DNA of 8,725 nucleotides from A37T11 sp964546645 (GCA_964546645.1 CAZJKM010000111.1:1-8725), one strand, 5' to 3'; numbered from the stretch's first letter, positions 1 to 7,592 are shown. Numbers and translations: made by a program. Notes: a model not told the origin generated them from the sequence alone.

Positions 1-1086
1 GACAGCACGCTGTTTCGTGACATCCGGTACAGCTGGTATGCCCGTGCGTTCGCACCCGGTTTCCATCACCGGCTGTCATCAGCCCATGCAGCCGGACTGG
101 ATGGGTTGTTACTGGGCAGCCAATGGGCGTATGACCGGTGGAGCACGGTGCTGTCAGACACCAGTACGGGGCCGCCGGTTCGTATCCCGCATACCGACCG
201 GACAAGCGGTATTGCCAAAATTTTTGTATGGGGACGTTCGCCGAATTATTCGTTGATTTTCAATGACGTTAAACTGAGAAGTGCCAATGAGATTGTCTTT
301 ATCAATTATGCACCTAAGCCGGAACCGTTGGTAACGTATCGAACCCTTGAAGCCGATTGGAGGTCACGTAGCTTCTCCGTACCTGACAGCCTGCTGCATT
401 CCAGGAAAGGACAGGAATGGGAGCTGGATATTGAGCGGTACTGGGGTGAACCCCATATGTACCGGTACCTGGTGAAATGGCAGGATCCGGACATTGCGTT
501 TGACAGTACGGTGGTCAGGAGCGGACGGCTCTACCGGCCCGAACCGCTGAACCGTTTTACGGTGGCCACCTTTTCCGGAGCACCTGCCTTTGATTTTCAG
601 GGTGTGAACGTATTGGAGGAAGTGGTTATCGGAAGAAAAGAGAAGCCGGTACCAAGGCGGCTGCGGATGTGTAACTGCGAGTGGTATGAAGCGATGATGA
701 AAAAAGACTTCAACTCGATTTGGGTTCGGGACTGGAAATTCCAGAAGGGTGAGATCTATCATTTTGGGTGGTATTATGGCAGTCGTTCGCGGTTTATCCG
801 ATACCTGGGCTGTGGCCGTTACCGGGATATTGAGTATATCCGGAACATTACGATCCCGGAGAAGTTCCTGCTGCCGGATTACGAACAGGATTCCACAACG
901 GAGGAAGACACCCGCTCGACGATTTACTGGAGCCCCAACATCATGACGGATGAGGCCGGCACCGCTACGGTCAGCTTTTTCACCTCCGACACAGCGGGTG
1001 AGTTTACGATCATGGCCCAGGGGCTGGCGCTTGATACGCTGATCCCGATGATGGGGAAGGAGGAGTTTAAGGTTACCCGGCAATGA
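1..1086 (+). CDS. MG2/plug-like exported protein, copy 1 (C-terminal part only)
   Basis: The reading frame is open from base 1, so this is the last 361 codons of a longer gene. Its first residue (Asp of DSTLFRDIR) aligns with residue 494 of the complete copy downstream, so about 490 N-terminal residues lie outside the window. Seen in order: a conserved block (1-65), a divergent AT-rich block (about 66-124), a beta-rich segment containing KWQDPDIAFDSTV, a plug-like motif LEEVVIG near residues 205-211, a segment with LGCGRYRDIEYIRNITIP, and a C-terminal MG-like domain (306-361) beginning STIYWSPN. Proteins of this type in Bacteroidota are exported; their biochemical role is not known to me. There is no beta-barrel, thioester motif or membrane segment in the visible part. 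Its stop overlaps the start of copy 2 (ATGA), which suggests co-transcription and coupled translation. The internal ATG at 106 is not the start, because homology continues upstream of it. Confidence 0.85.
   Translation, partial: DSTLFRDIRYSWYARAFAPGFHHRLSSAHAAGLDGLLLGSQWAYDRWSTVLSDTSTGPPVRIPHTDRTSGIAKIFVWGRSPNYSLIFNDVKLRSANEIVFINYAPKPEPLVTYRTLEADWRSRSFSVPDSLLHSRKGQEWELDIERYWGEPHMYRYLVKWQDPDIAFDSTVVRSGRLYRPEPLNRFTVATFSGAPAFDFQGVNVLEEVVIGRKEKPVPRRLRMCNCEWYEAMMKKDFNSIWVRDWKFQKGEIYHFGWYYGSRSRFIRYLGCGRYRDIEYIRNITIPEKFLLPDYEQDSTTEEDTRSTIYWSPNIMTDEAGTATVSFFTSDTAGEFTIMAQGLALDTLIPMMGKEEFKVTRQ
1..1086 (+). repeat. Direct repeat unit, 3' half of copy 1
   Basis: This stretch is a diverged direct repeat of 2562-3641, with a period of about 2.56 kb. 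Long blocks are unchanged: bases 808-830 equal bases 3363-3385 (23 identical bases), and the junction 1063-1091 differs from 3618-3646 at only two of 29 positions. Similarity collapses between roughly 205 and 375. The repeat reflects gene duplication, not a mobile element: no inverted ends or transposase are visible. Confidence 0.8.
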
Positions 1087-3641
1087 ATATAATAAGGAGC
1101 TTTCTGCTACTTCATTTTATCGTTGTCTCCCTGTGCCTGCAGGCGCAGGAGACATCCGTTGCCTCCGACGCTGTTTCGTATTTTCAGGAGCGGCTGTCGG
1201 CTTATCAGGCAACCCATCCTTCCAACAACCTGTTCCTGCATCTGGACAAGACGGTATATGCCCCGGAGGAAACGATCTGGTTCAAGGCGTATCTGCTGGC
1301 GGATACCTCCCTGGAGGCCAAGGTGCTGTATGTCAGGATCATTGATCAGGAGCATACGGTAATGGCCGATGTACAGTTCCCGGTGTACGATATCCGTTCA
1401 CACGGGAGTATTCAGTTATCCAAACCCGGGAACACCCGCCAGGTTGGTTATAGGCATATTCTTGATCCTCCCCGAATCCTTTTGGACGGGAACTATACGT
1501 TGTATGCCTATACGGATCGGATGGTAAGCCTGAATGATACGAATGTTTTTGTACAACCGTTTCGTGTCCGGCGTGTTACCGGCAGTATGTTGCAGGCGGA
1601 AGCGACTGTGATGGATACCGCACAATTGGAGAAGGGGGGCTCGGTTCAGGTAAAAACGACCATTCGTTCGGGAGGGTCTCTCCTGGAAAATGCGCGGGGT
1701 GAATATCAGTTGCTGAGTGCAGGAAAAGAAATAAAATATGGCCGGCTCTCCACCAATGCATTTGGTGAGGCATTTGTCAATTTTATTTATCCGGATCTGC
1801 CGGACGAACAGTCTCTGCAACTAAAGATGCTCTTCACACGAGACCATAATCAGGCTGAGCTGTCGCTGAACCTTCCGCACCGAGGTAATCCATTGACGAT
1901 AAATTGTTATCCGGAAGGCGGGACGTTGACCGCCGGAGGACGGGTATCGGTGGAGGTGCTGGATATCCACGGGCATCCGGTATCCACCGGTTTACTAGTG
2001 AAGCGGGGAGGGGAAACGATGGATAGCCTGCATACGGATGAACAGGGAACGGCGGTATGGGAGGTTCCGGCCGTTGCGGGTATATCCTATATGCTGCTGC
2101 CGGTAAATGGCAGGGGTAAACAGGAGCTGACGATTCCATTATTATCTAACCGGCAGGCCGGTTACCACCTGAGGCTGTACAATGATACCACTGGTTGCCG
2201 GGCGGTCATCCGCAACGACGGAGCTGAGGGCGAGGCTCTGTTGGTGCTGCGTTCGTTGAATGAGGTGATCTGGAGCCATCCGGTGCAGGTGATGCCGGGA
2301 GATTCAGTGATGATGGAGCTACCTGTCCGTGATCTCCCAAAGGGCATATGGAACCTGGCGCTGTTCGATGGGAATAACCGGCTCCGTGCGGAGCGTCTGT
2401 TTATGAATAAACAAACGGATGATTACCAGGTGACCATCACCACGGAACAACAGGAGTATGGTCCCAGGAAAAGGGTAAAGGTCCGGATGCAGGTGACGGA
2501 TGCAGCGGGTAATCCCGTGATCGCCAATCTGTCGGTATCAGCTACGGAAAAGAGACGGCTGGACAGTACGTTGTTTCGGGATATCCGGCATAGCCGGTAC
2601 TCCCGTGCATTTGCACCCGGTTTTCATCGCCGGTTGCTCACAGCTCATGCAGACGGGCCGGACGGCTTATTGCTGGGCAGGTATTGGCCAAACCATCGCT
2701 GGAACGACATACTGTCTGACACCGATACCGGCATACGGGCACGGATTCCTAACACGAACGGGACAACAGGACGAATGGTTGGTACAAAGTATGTAACTAA
2801 AAGATCACAATTAGATTATCGTTATTTACCGACTAAAGAAAAATTCAGGACAGTGTACTTACGCGGTGTAAAAGAAATGACCTTTACCAATAGTCAATTC
2901 GAATCGGCAATGGAGCGTAAGACCATTGAAGTTAAGAATAATATGTTTTTTATACCGGACACCCTGTTGTTCTCCAGGAAGGGCCGGGAATGGCAATTAG
3001 AGATTCCACGGGGGGGATCTGCCTGGGCCCACCGGTGTCTGGTGGAGTGGCAGGACCCGGATATCGGGTTTGACAGTACGATAGTAAGGGGAAGTCAGCT
3101 CCGTGTGTCCGAAACGCTGAGCAGCTATGCCACTACAAAGGCTCCCGGCATAACCGCATTTGATTTTCAGGGAATCAACGCTTTACAGGAGGTGGTTATC
3201 GGGAAAAAAGAAAAACCTGTGCAGAGGAGACTGAGAATAAGCTGCTGTGAGCAATATGAGGATATGCTTTTTAGTCATCTCCCTGGGATGAAGCTGAGAA
3301 AAGGGCAGACCCATCCATTTTCCTGGTACTATGCTGGTGGTGGAAAGATCATCATGTATCTCGGCTGTGGCCGTTACCGGGATATCAACTATATCCGGAA
3401 CATTACGATTCCGGAGGAGTTTCCGTTGCCGGATTATGAGCTGTATCCCTCAACAGTTGAAGATATTCGTTCTACCATTTACTGGAGTCCTAATGTCATG
3501 ACAGATGCGGATGGGATGGCCACGTTCAGCTTTTTTACGTCTGAAACGACAGGCGAGTTTACCATCATGGCCCAGGGACTGGCGCTCGACACGCTGATCC
3601 CGATGATGGGAAAGGGGGAGTTTAAGGTGAACCGGCAATGA
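1083..3641 (+). CDS. MG2/plug-like exported protein, copy 2 (complete, 852 aa)
   Basis: A signal peptide covers residues 1-21 (basic N-end, LLL/IVV core, cut likely at LQA|QE). An MG2-like domain (about 50-160) carries LHLDKTVYAPEETIWFKAYL and YTLYAYTDRM. A second beta-sandwich follows (about 170-275), then a PEGG-containing domain starting near residue 277, an MG-like domain (about 450-492), a variable AT-rich block (about 559-625), the plug-like motif EVVIGKKEKP (703-712), and a final MG-like domain (797-852). It resembles the Bacteroidota proteins annotated as MG2-domain or TonB plug-domain proteins that lack a barrel. It is probably periplasmic or surface-exposed, and its function is unknown. 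The start is set by the signal peptide and the ATGA overlap with copy 1. An AAGGAGG at about 1057-1063 lies some 19 bases upstream of the ATG, too far for a standard ribosome site, so re-initiation is more likely. Relative to copy 3 it has a Pro-rich insertion of about 17 residues inside the MG2-like domain. Confidence 0.9.
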   Translation: MNIIRSFLLLHFIVVSLCLQAQETSVASDAVSYFQERLSAYQATHPSNNLFLHLDKTVYAPEETIWFKAYLLADTSLEAKVLYVRIIDQEHTVMADVQFPVYDIRSHGSIQLSKPGNTRQVGYRHILDPPRILLDGNYTLYAYTDRMVSLNDTNVFVQPFRVRRVTGSMLQAEATVMDTAQLEKGGSVQVKTTIRSGGSLLENARGEYQLLSAGKEIKYGRLSTNAFGEAFVNFIYPDLPDEQSLQLKMLFTRDHNQAELSLNLPHRGNPLTINCYPEGGTLTAGGRVSVEVLDIHGHPVSTGLLVKRGGETMDSLHTDEQGTAVWEVPAVAGISYMLLPVNGRGKQELTIPLLSNRQAGYHLRLYNDTTGCRAVIRNDGAEGEALLVLRSLNEVIWSHPVQVMPGDSVMMELPVRDLPKGIWNLALFDGNNRLRAERLFMNKQTDDYQVTITTEQQEYGPRKRVKVRMQVTDAAGNPVIANLSVSATEKRRLDSTLFRDIRHSRYSRAFAPGFHRRLLTAHADGPDGLLLGRYWPNHRWNDILSDTDTGIRARIPNTNGTTGRMVGTKYVTKRSQLDYRYLPTKEKFRTVYLRGVKEMTFTNSQFESAMERKTIEVKNNMFFIPDTLLFSRKGREWQLEIPRGGSAWAHRCLVEWQDPDIGFDSTIVRGSQLRVSETLSSYATTKAPGITAFDFQGINALQEVVIGKKEKPVQRRLRISCCEQYEDMLFSHLPGMKLRKGQTHPFSWYYAGGGKIIMYLGCGRYRDINYIRNITIPEEFPLPDYELYPSTVEDIRSTIYWSPNVMTDADGMATFSFFTSETTGEFTIMAQGLALDTLIPMMGKGEFKVNRQ
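2562..3641 (+). repeat. Direct repeat unit, 3' half of copy 2
   Basis: This is the partner of the repeat at 1-1086. The best-conserved parts are 2562-2750 and roughly 2960-3641, including the ATGA junction with the next gene. The part between about 2770 and 2950 does not align convincingly and is markedly AT-rich. The 5' part of copy 2 (1083 to about 1985) is in turn repeated, more diverged, in copy 3 (3638 to about 4495). Confidence 0.8.
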
Positions 3642-4645
3642 ATATAAAAAGGATTTTTCTGTTACTTTACTTATGTGTTGTTCACGCGCTCTCGCAGGCA
3701 CAGGAGAAAGACACTTCGTCCGATGCGTCTTTGTATTTTCAGGAGCGGTTGGCAACCTACTGGTCGGAGCACCCGACCGCTAACCTGTACCTGCACCTGG
3801 ACAGGAACCGGTACGCTCCGCAGGAAACCATCTGGTTAAAAGCATATGTATTATCAGACACGGCGATGGACAACCGGGTGCTGTACGTACGGCTGGCCGA
3901 TGAGTGGAGAAATGTCGTTTTATCGGGCCAGTTTCCGATGTATGATATCCGTGCCCACGGTAGCCTGGAACTTCCCGAACGGCTGCGGGAGGGGAAATAT
4001 ACGTTATACGCGTATACCGACCGGATGGTCAGCGTAGGGGATACCAATGTATTTGTACAGCCGCTGTACATCCGGAAGCAGGTGGGCCGCAGGTTAGAGG
4101 CGGAAGCGTTCGTGACGGATACGGCGCAGCTGGTACGTGGCGGAAAGGTAGCAATAATTGCCCGGTTGAAGGACCTGGGTTCGCCGGCCCGCCGGGTGAA
4201 AGGGGAATACCAGCTGGTTGCCGGGGGACGGGAGATCCGGTACGGCCGGCTGACGACGAACGACTTCGGCGAGACGACCCTTCATTTTACTTACCCAAAG
4301 ATAGCGGACGAGGAGTCGCTGGAAGTGAAGATACTGTTCAACCGGGAAAATGACTATGCGGAGCTGTCGCTTCAGCTGCCGCACGAAGGGACCCCGTTTC
4401 GGGTGCAAGTGGTGCCGGAAGGCGGCAAACTGGTGAACGGTATTCCGGCGCGTGTGGCTGTGGAAGTGCTGGATGGCCACGGTAATCCGCTATCTGCAGA
4501 AGTCCGGGTTCTGGATTCCACGGAGAGCGTTGGTGAAGCGGTGGGCAGCTTCGAGGTGACGGCGCAGGGGCTTGATATCCATACCCTGCTGCCGTTAACG
4601 GGGAAGGGGAGTTTTAAGGTATTGGCAGCTGGCGGACGTCCTTAA
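3638..4645 (+). CDS. MG2-like exported protein, copy 3, internally deleted (335 aa)
   Basis: Residues 1-286 align with copy 2 from the start: signal peptide (cut likely at SQA|QE after residue 21), MG2-like domain with LHLDRNRYAPQETIWLKAYV, second beta-sandwich, and the PEGG motif at 260-263. The remaining tail aligns again only with the very end of copy 2: residues 303-328 match copy 2 residues 824-849 at 15 of 26 positions by eye. About 506 residues found in copy 2 are therefore absent, including the plug-like motif, the variable block and most of the C-terminal MG domain, and the frame stays open. The ATG overlaps the stop of copy 2 (ATGA), and the gene ends 10 bases from a convergent gene. 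It may be a functional short variant or a degenerating copy kept in frame. It appears GC-rich throughout, without the AT-rich block. Function unknown. Confidence 0.85.
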   Translation: MNIKRIFLLLYLCVVHALSQAQEKDTSSDASLYFQERLATYWSEHPTANLYLHLDRNRYAPQETIWLKAYVLSDTAMDNRVLYVRLADEWRNVVLSGQFPMYDIRAHGSLELPERLREGKYTLYAYTDRMVSVGDTNVFVQPLYIRKQVGRRLEAEAFVTDTAQLVRGGKVAIIARLKDLGSPARRVKGEYQLVAGGREIRYGRLTTNDFGETTLHFTYPKIADEESLEVKILFNRENDYAELSLQLPHEGTPFRVQVVPEGGKLVNGIPARVAVEVLDGHGNPLSAEVRVLDSTESVGEAVGSFEVTAQGLDIHTLLPLTGKGSFKVLAAGGRP

Positions 4646-4655
4646 AGGAAAGAGG

Positions 4656-4850
4656 CTAATGCCGGACCCGGAAATACAATACCATCAGCAGGAGCGCAAC
4701 TGCCAGGAAAAAGCAGGTAAAACCCAGCTTGCGGATACTGTCGCGGACCGCTGCGGACAGGAAGGGGCTTTTTTTATTCCTGCGCAGCAGATAGGAACAG
4801 CCGTATCCGGCCGAGAATAACAGTATGACCATTAAAAAGAAAAATTTCAT
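4656..4850 (-). CDS. Small two-helix membrane protein (64 aa)
   Basis: The protein has two hydrophobic helices, about residues 3-22 (FFFLMVILLFSAGYGCSYLL) and 43-60 (LGFTCFFLAVALLLMVLY). They are joined by a basic loop (RRNKK, then VRDSIRK), as expected for an inner-membrane hairpin. Its ATG lies one base after the TAG stop of the upstream barrel gene, so translation is probably coupled and no separate ribosome site is needed. I do not recognise the family; two-helix proteins this small are hard to place by eye. The Cys near residue 18 is not in a lipobox, so a lipoprotein is unlikely. That it is a real gene is supported by the position, the clean membrane topology and the lack of any competing gene on the other strand, but not by recognised homology. 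Confidence 0.65.
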   Translation of the reverse strand: MKFFFLMVILLFSAGYGCSYLLRRNKKSPFLSAAVRDSIRKLGFTCFFLAVALLLMVLYFRVRH

Positions 4851-4851
4851 G

Positions 4852-7545
4852 CTATTTCCCGGGCGACGTTAAGAATTTATACACCAGTCCCAGCATGAAA
4901 TACTGGCGCAGGGTCATCTGCTCGCCATAGTAGCTGGTATTTCCGAAGCCGCCCATCCAGATATTCTGGTTCTGGTTGAGGATGTCAAAAGCCGTTAGTT
5001 TCAGTTCCCCTTTCCGCTGCATCAGCGGGTAATACAGGGAAGCATTGATCAGGTGAAGGTTCGTGCGGTCGTTAGCCAGGCTCCGTGGCTGGTTCCTAAG
5101 GGTGTAAGACGTCTCTAAACGGAATTTCTTCACATCATCCAGCCGGAAAGTAGTCCCGACGTGGTGGCTGATACTTGTTATGTTCCTGAAATTGACGGAT
5201 TGTTGTTGGTTTTTTGTGGTGTTGGCATGCAATGCATAGGTCGGTATCAGTGTTATTTTATTTTGGTAGCTGACCGTAAGGGTGTTGTTAAGCATACTGT
5301 AGAAAGAACGCCCGGTGTTTTCTTCGCCGTTGACGGTGGTGATCTGCTCGTTGGCAGATCCGTACCCATGGGCCTGCCAGCGGATATGCCATTTCTTGTT
5401 CTGTATGAATGGTTTGGAAAGGCTGACATTCACATTGGAACGGCTGACACCCCCGGCCTGGTAGGCCTCACGGACGGATTGGGAGTTGGTCACGTCATAG
5501 ACCGACCGTGACGCAATGGAGTTACTCAGAAGGGTATATCCGCCCGAGGCGTTGAAGTCAGCCTTTATTTTTTTGAACGATTTGAAATAACGTATACTGA
5601 GGGTTTGCTCTCCCTGGTTGGCGAAATAGGGACTGGCAAGCGTGGTGGACGTGGGGTACAGGTCTGAATTGACCGCTACGATCTGATAGAAGGAAGGTAA
5701 CTTTACCTGTTTGTTATATGACACAGTGAAACCCGCGTAGGTGATCGATGCGTTGGGTAGCCAGTATGGATCGGTATCGGTAAGGTCAGCGGCCTTGCCA
5801 TAGTAATGGTAGCGGCTGTTCAGGTTCAGCCATTCGATGCCGGCTGATACCCGTAATTTCTGTTTGAATAAGGAGGCGTTGATCTTTGAACCCACATACA
5901 GGAAACCAAACTGTCCCTGCTTGTTATTTGCGATATCGTTCCTGCTGGTATAGTTGTCGGCATTTAACCGGTTGTTAATGTCCTCCAGGTCGCGGTTCAG
6001 CTCCCGGTTATAACGGGTGTACACATCCCAGTTGATGCCTTTCCGGATGGGTACCTGCAACTGCACGGTGTTATGGAGGGTCTGCACGTCATTGCTGCGC
6101 CACCGCAGGACTGATTGGTCTACCAGGCTGTCATTGAACAGGTAATATCTGTTGAAGGTGTGCTGTAACTGGTCGCTTTCTGATGTCCGGTTGCTGAAAC
6201 GCTGTGAAAAAGACAGGAGTATGTTGGACCGGGCCAATTTCTTTTCGGCGTAAAAGTAGTATCGGAAATGCCGGGCCGGGTTGGACCAATTGCCGTTATT
6301 TTCGCCTTCCTGTACCCGGGTGCCTTCGTCTCTCAACCGGGTGGAAGAGCTGTGCTGGACATTTTTGTTCTGGCTGAGGTCGATATTCGATTCAAAAGAA
6401 ATCCGGGAGGTCGTATCGGGGTTATAGCGGACAAAGGCACGGACGAGGTGTTGGTATTTTTTATAGGTGGAGTTGTTCGAGTTCCGGGATGTTTCGGATA
6501 TAGCATCGTAAAAATTTGAACTTACGCTGTTATTATCTACATAATCATTCTGCTGGTCAAAGGTATACATCAGGTTGGTTTTCAGTTTTTTGCCGATATC
6601 GTAATTGGCATTGATACCAGCGGATATTTTATTCTGTAACCCTCCGTAGCTGAAGTTACCCTGCGGGTTGGTCTCTGCACGTCCCATCCCTCCGTATTGC
6701 CGCAGTTCGCTGTAGTCGAACCCCTGCCGGCTCACGTTGTTGGCATAGCCGATGAAACTGATCTGCAGCGTATCCCGGAAGGTGTTCACCAGGGCGCCCG
6801 ATTCATAGCGGTCGTGCGTGCCTCCGCTGCCATAGAATTTGCCAAAATCGGCTTTCACAAAGTTCTTTTTTGTTTTCAGGTTGATGACAATGGGTAATTC
6901 CGAGTCGTCCAGGATCTCCCGCTTCGACTCTCCCTTGTCCCTGATCACCTGTACCACATCAATCAACGATGCATCCAGGTTACGGGTACCCATCGTGAGG
7001 TCATGCGCAAAAAAATCCTTGTTGTTGATGCGGATGGTGGTTACCTGTTTGCCCTGGTAGTAGATGGTGCCGTCTGTATTGACCTGCAATCCCGGCAGCA
7101 GCTGAAGCAGTTCTTCCACATTCGCATTCGGGCGCGTTTTGAAAAAATCTGCTTTGTATTCCAGTGTATCCCCATTTAAGCGGATAGGTGCCACCTGGAT
7201 GATCTCTACTTCGTCCAGACCGATGCCGCCCATGAATACCGTGTCCAGGTTCAGGACTTCCCTGGGTTTCAGATGGATGGGACGGCTGTAGGGCATGCTG
7301 TTGACATGGGTGATATGCAGCATCAGATCCTTCCGGGCCGGAATCCGGACCAGGTCAAATTTCCCCTTCTCATCCGTCAGCGCGTAGGTGATCACGATCG
7401 AATCCTGTACGGAAACAACAGAGACGGTTGCTTTGGTTAATGGTCCGCCGCCGGCATCCGATACGATGCCTTTGATCTCGGCGTTGTTTTGTGGAAAAAG
7501 GGAATGGGATAGCAGCAGGAAGATGCCGGAAAGAAATAGTCGCAT
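4852..7545 (-). CDS. Outer-membrane beta-barrel protein, TonB-receptor-like (OMP_b-brl_3 type)
   Basis: At 897 aa the architecture is typical. A signal peptide covers about 1-19, ending SLFPQ. A carboxypeptidase-regulatory-like beta-sandwich (about 22-102) begins AEIKGIVSDAGGGPL. A plug-like domain (about 115-228) contains VEELLQLLPGLQVNTDGTIY, IRINNKDFFA and SLIDVVQVI, and ends with VINLKTKKNF. The rest (about 230-897) is a barrel rich in alternating aromatic/polar strands and ends with a strand MLGLVYKF. This layout matches the Bacteroidota outer-membrane proteins related to TonB-dependent receptors but distinct from SusC. No SusD partner is beside it, so a glycan-uptake role is not supported, and the substrate cannot be read from the sequence. 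The ATG is chosen because the signal peptide begins there; the leader is A-rich with no Shine-Dalgarno. A small membrane-protein gene follows after one base. Confidence 0.92.
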   Translation of the reverse strand: MRLFLSGIFLLLSHSLFPQNNAEIKGIVSDAGGGPLTKATVSVVSVQDSIVITYALTDEKGKFDLVRIPARKDLMLHITHVNSMPYSRPIHLKPREVLNLDTVFMGGIGLDEVEIIQVAPIRLNGDTLEYKADFFKTRPNANVEELLQLLPGLQVNTDGTIYYQGKQVTTIRINNKDFFAHDLTMGTRNLDASLIDVVQVIRDKGESKREILDDSELPIVINLKTKKNFVKADFGKFYGSGGTHDRYESGALVNTFRDTLQISFIGYANNVSRQGFDYSELRQYGGMGRAETNPQGNFSYGGLQNKISAGINANYDIGKKLKTNLMYTFDQQNDYVDNNSVSSNFYDAISETSRNSNNSTYKKYQHLVRAFVRYNPDTTSRISFESNIDLSQNKNVQHSSSTRLRDEGTRVQEGENNGNWSNPARHFRYYFYAEKKLARSNILLSFSQRFSNRTSESDQLQHTFNRYYLFNDSLVDQSVLRWRSNDVQTLHNTVQLQVPIRKGINWDVYTRYNRELNRDLEDINNRLNADNYTSRNDIANNKQGQFGFLYVGSKINASLFKQKLRVSAGIEWLNLNSRYHYYGKAADLTDTDPYWLPNASITYAGFTVSYNKQVKLPSFYQIVAVNSDLYPTSTTLASPYFANQGEQTLSIRYFKSFKKIKADFNASGGYTLLSNSIASRSVYDVTNSQSVREAYQAGGVSRSNVNVSLSKPFIQNKKWHIRWQAHGYGSANEQITTVNGEENTGRSFYSMLNNTLTVSYQNKITLIPTYALHANTTKNQQQSVNFRNITSISHHVGTTFRLDDVKKFRLETSYTLRNQPRSLANDRTNLHLINASLYYPLMQRKGELKLTAFDILNQNQNIWMGGFGNTSYYGEQMTLRQYFMLGLVYKFLTSPGK

Positions 7546-7584
7546 GAAGAAGCTTATAACGGATTGTTTCTGTTTGTTTGCGGA

Positions 7585-7592
7585 CGAAGATA
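7585..7592 (-). promoter_or_regulatory. Candidate -7 box for the barrel gene
   Basis: On the minus strand this reads TATCTTCG, one mismatch from the Bacteroidota primary-sigma -7 consensus TAnnTTTG, and it would leave a leader of about 40 bases before the ATG at 7545. No clear TTTG -33 element is present at the expected 19-21 base spacing, so the call rests on one short motif and its position. Confidence 0.3.

Noticed and set aside
364..1083. Long minus-strand open frame (239 codons) opposite copy 1
   Set aside because: It lies wholly antisense to a gene with clear homology to copy 2. Its translation is rich in His, Arg and Pro with no recognisable domain, as expected for the shadow of a GC-rich gene.
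1..4645. Alpha-2-macroglobulin protease trap
   Set aside because: No thioester motif (CxEQ) or bait-region-like segment is visible, and the proteins are much shorter than bacterial alpha-2-macroglobulins. Only the MG-type beta-sandwich domains are shared.
4738..4775. Intrinsic terminator for the + strand operon
   Set aside because: The stem is bulged and eight bases separate it from the T-run, which also encodes Lys codons of the antisense small protein. It is mentioned as a candidate only under the convergent-ends finding.
5161..5511. Plus-strand open frame (116 codons) inside the barrel gene
   Set aside because: It is antisense to the barrel strands of the 897-aa protein, whose frame is continuous and well supported. 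No separate domain or signal is seen.
4852..7545. SusC-type receptor in a polysaccharide-utilisation locus with the nearby hydrolase
   Set aside because: No SusD-like gene is present, the barrel protein has the OMP_b-brl_3 layout and not the SusC layout, and the hydrolase is divergently transcribed.
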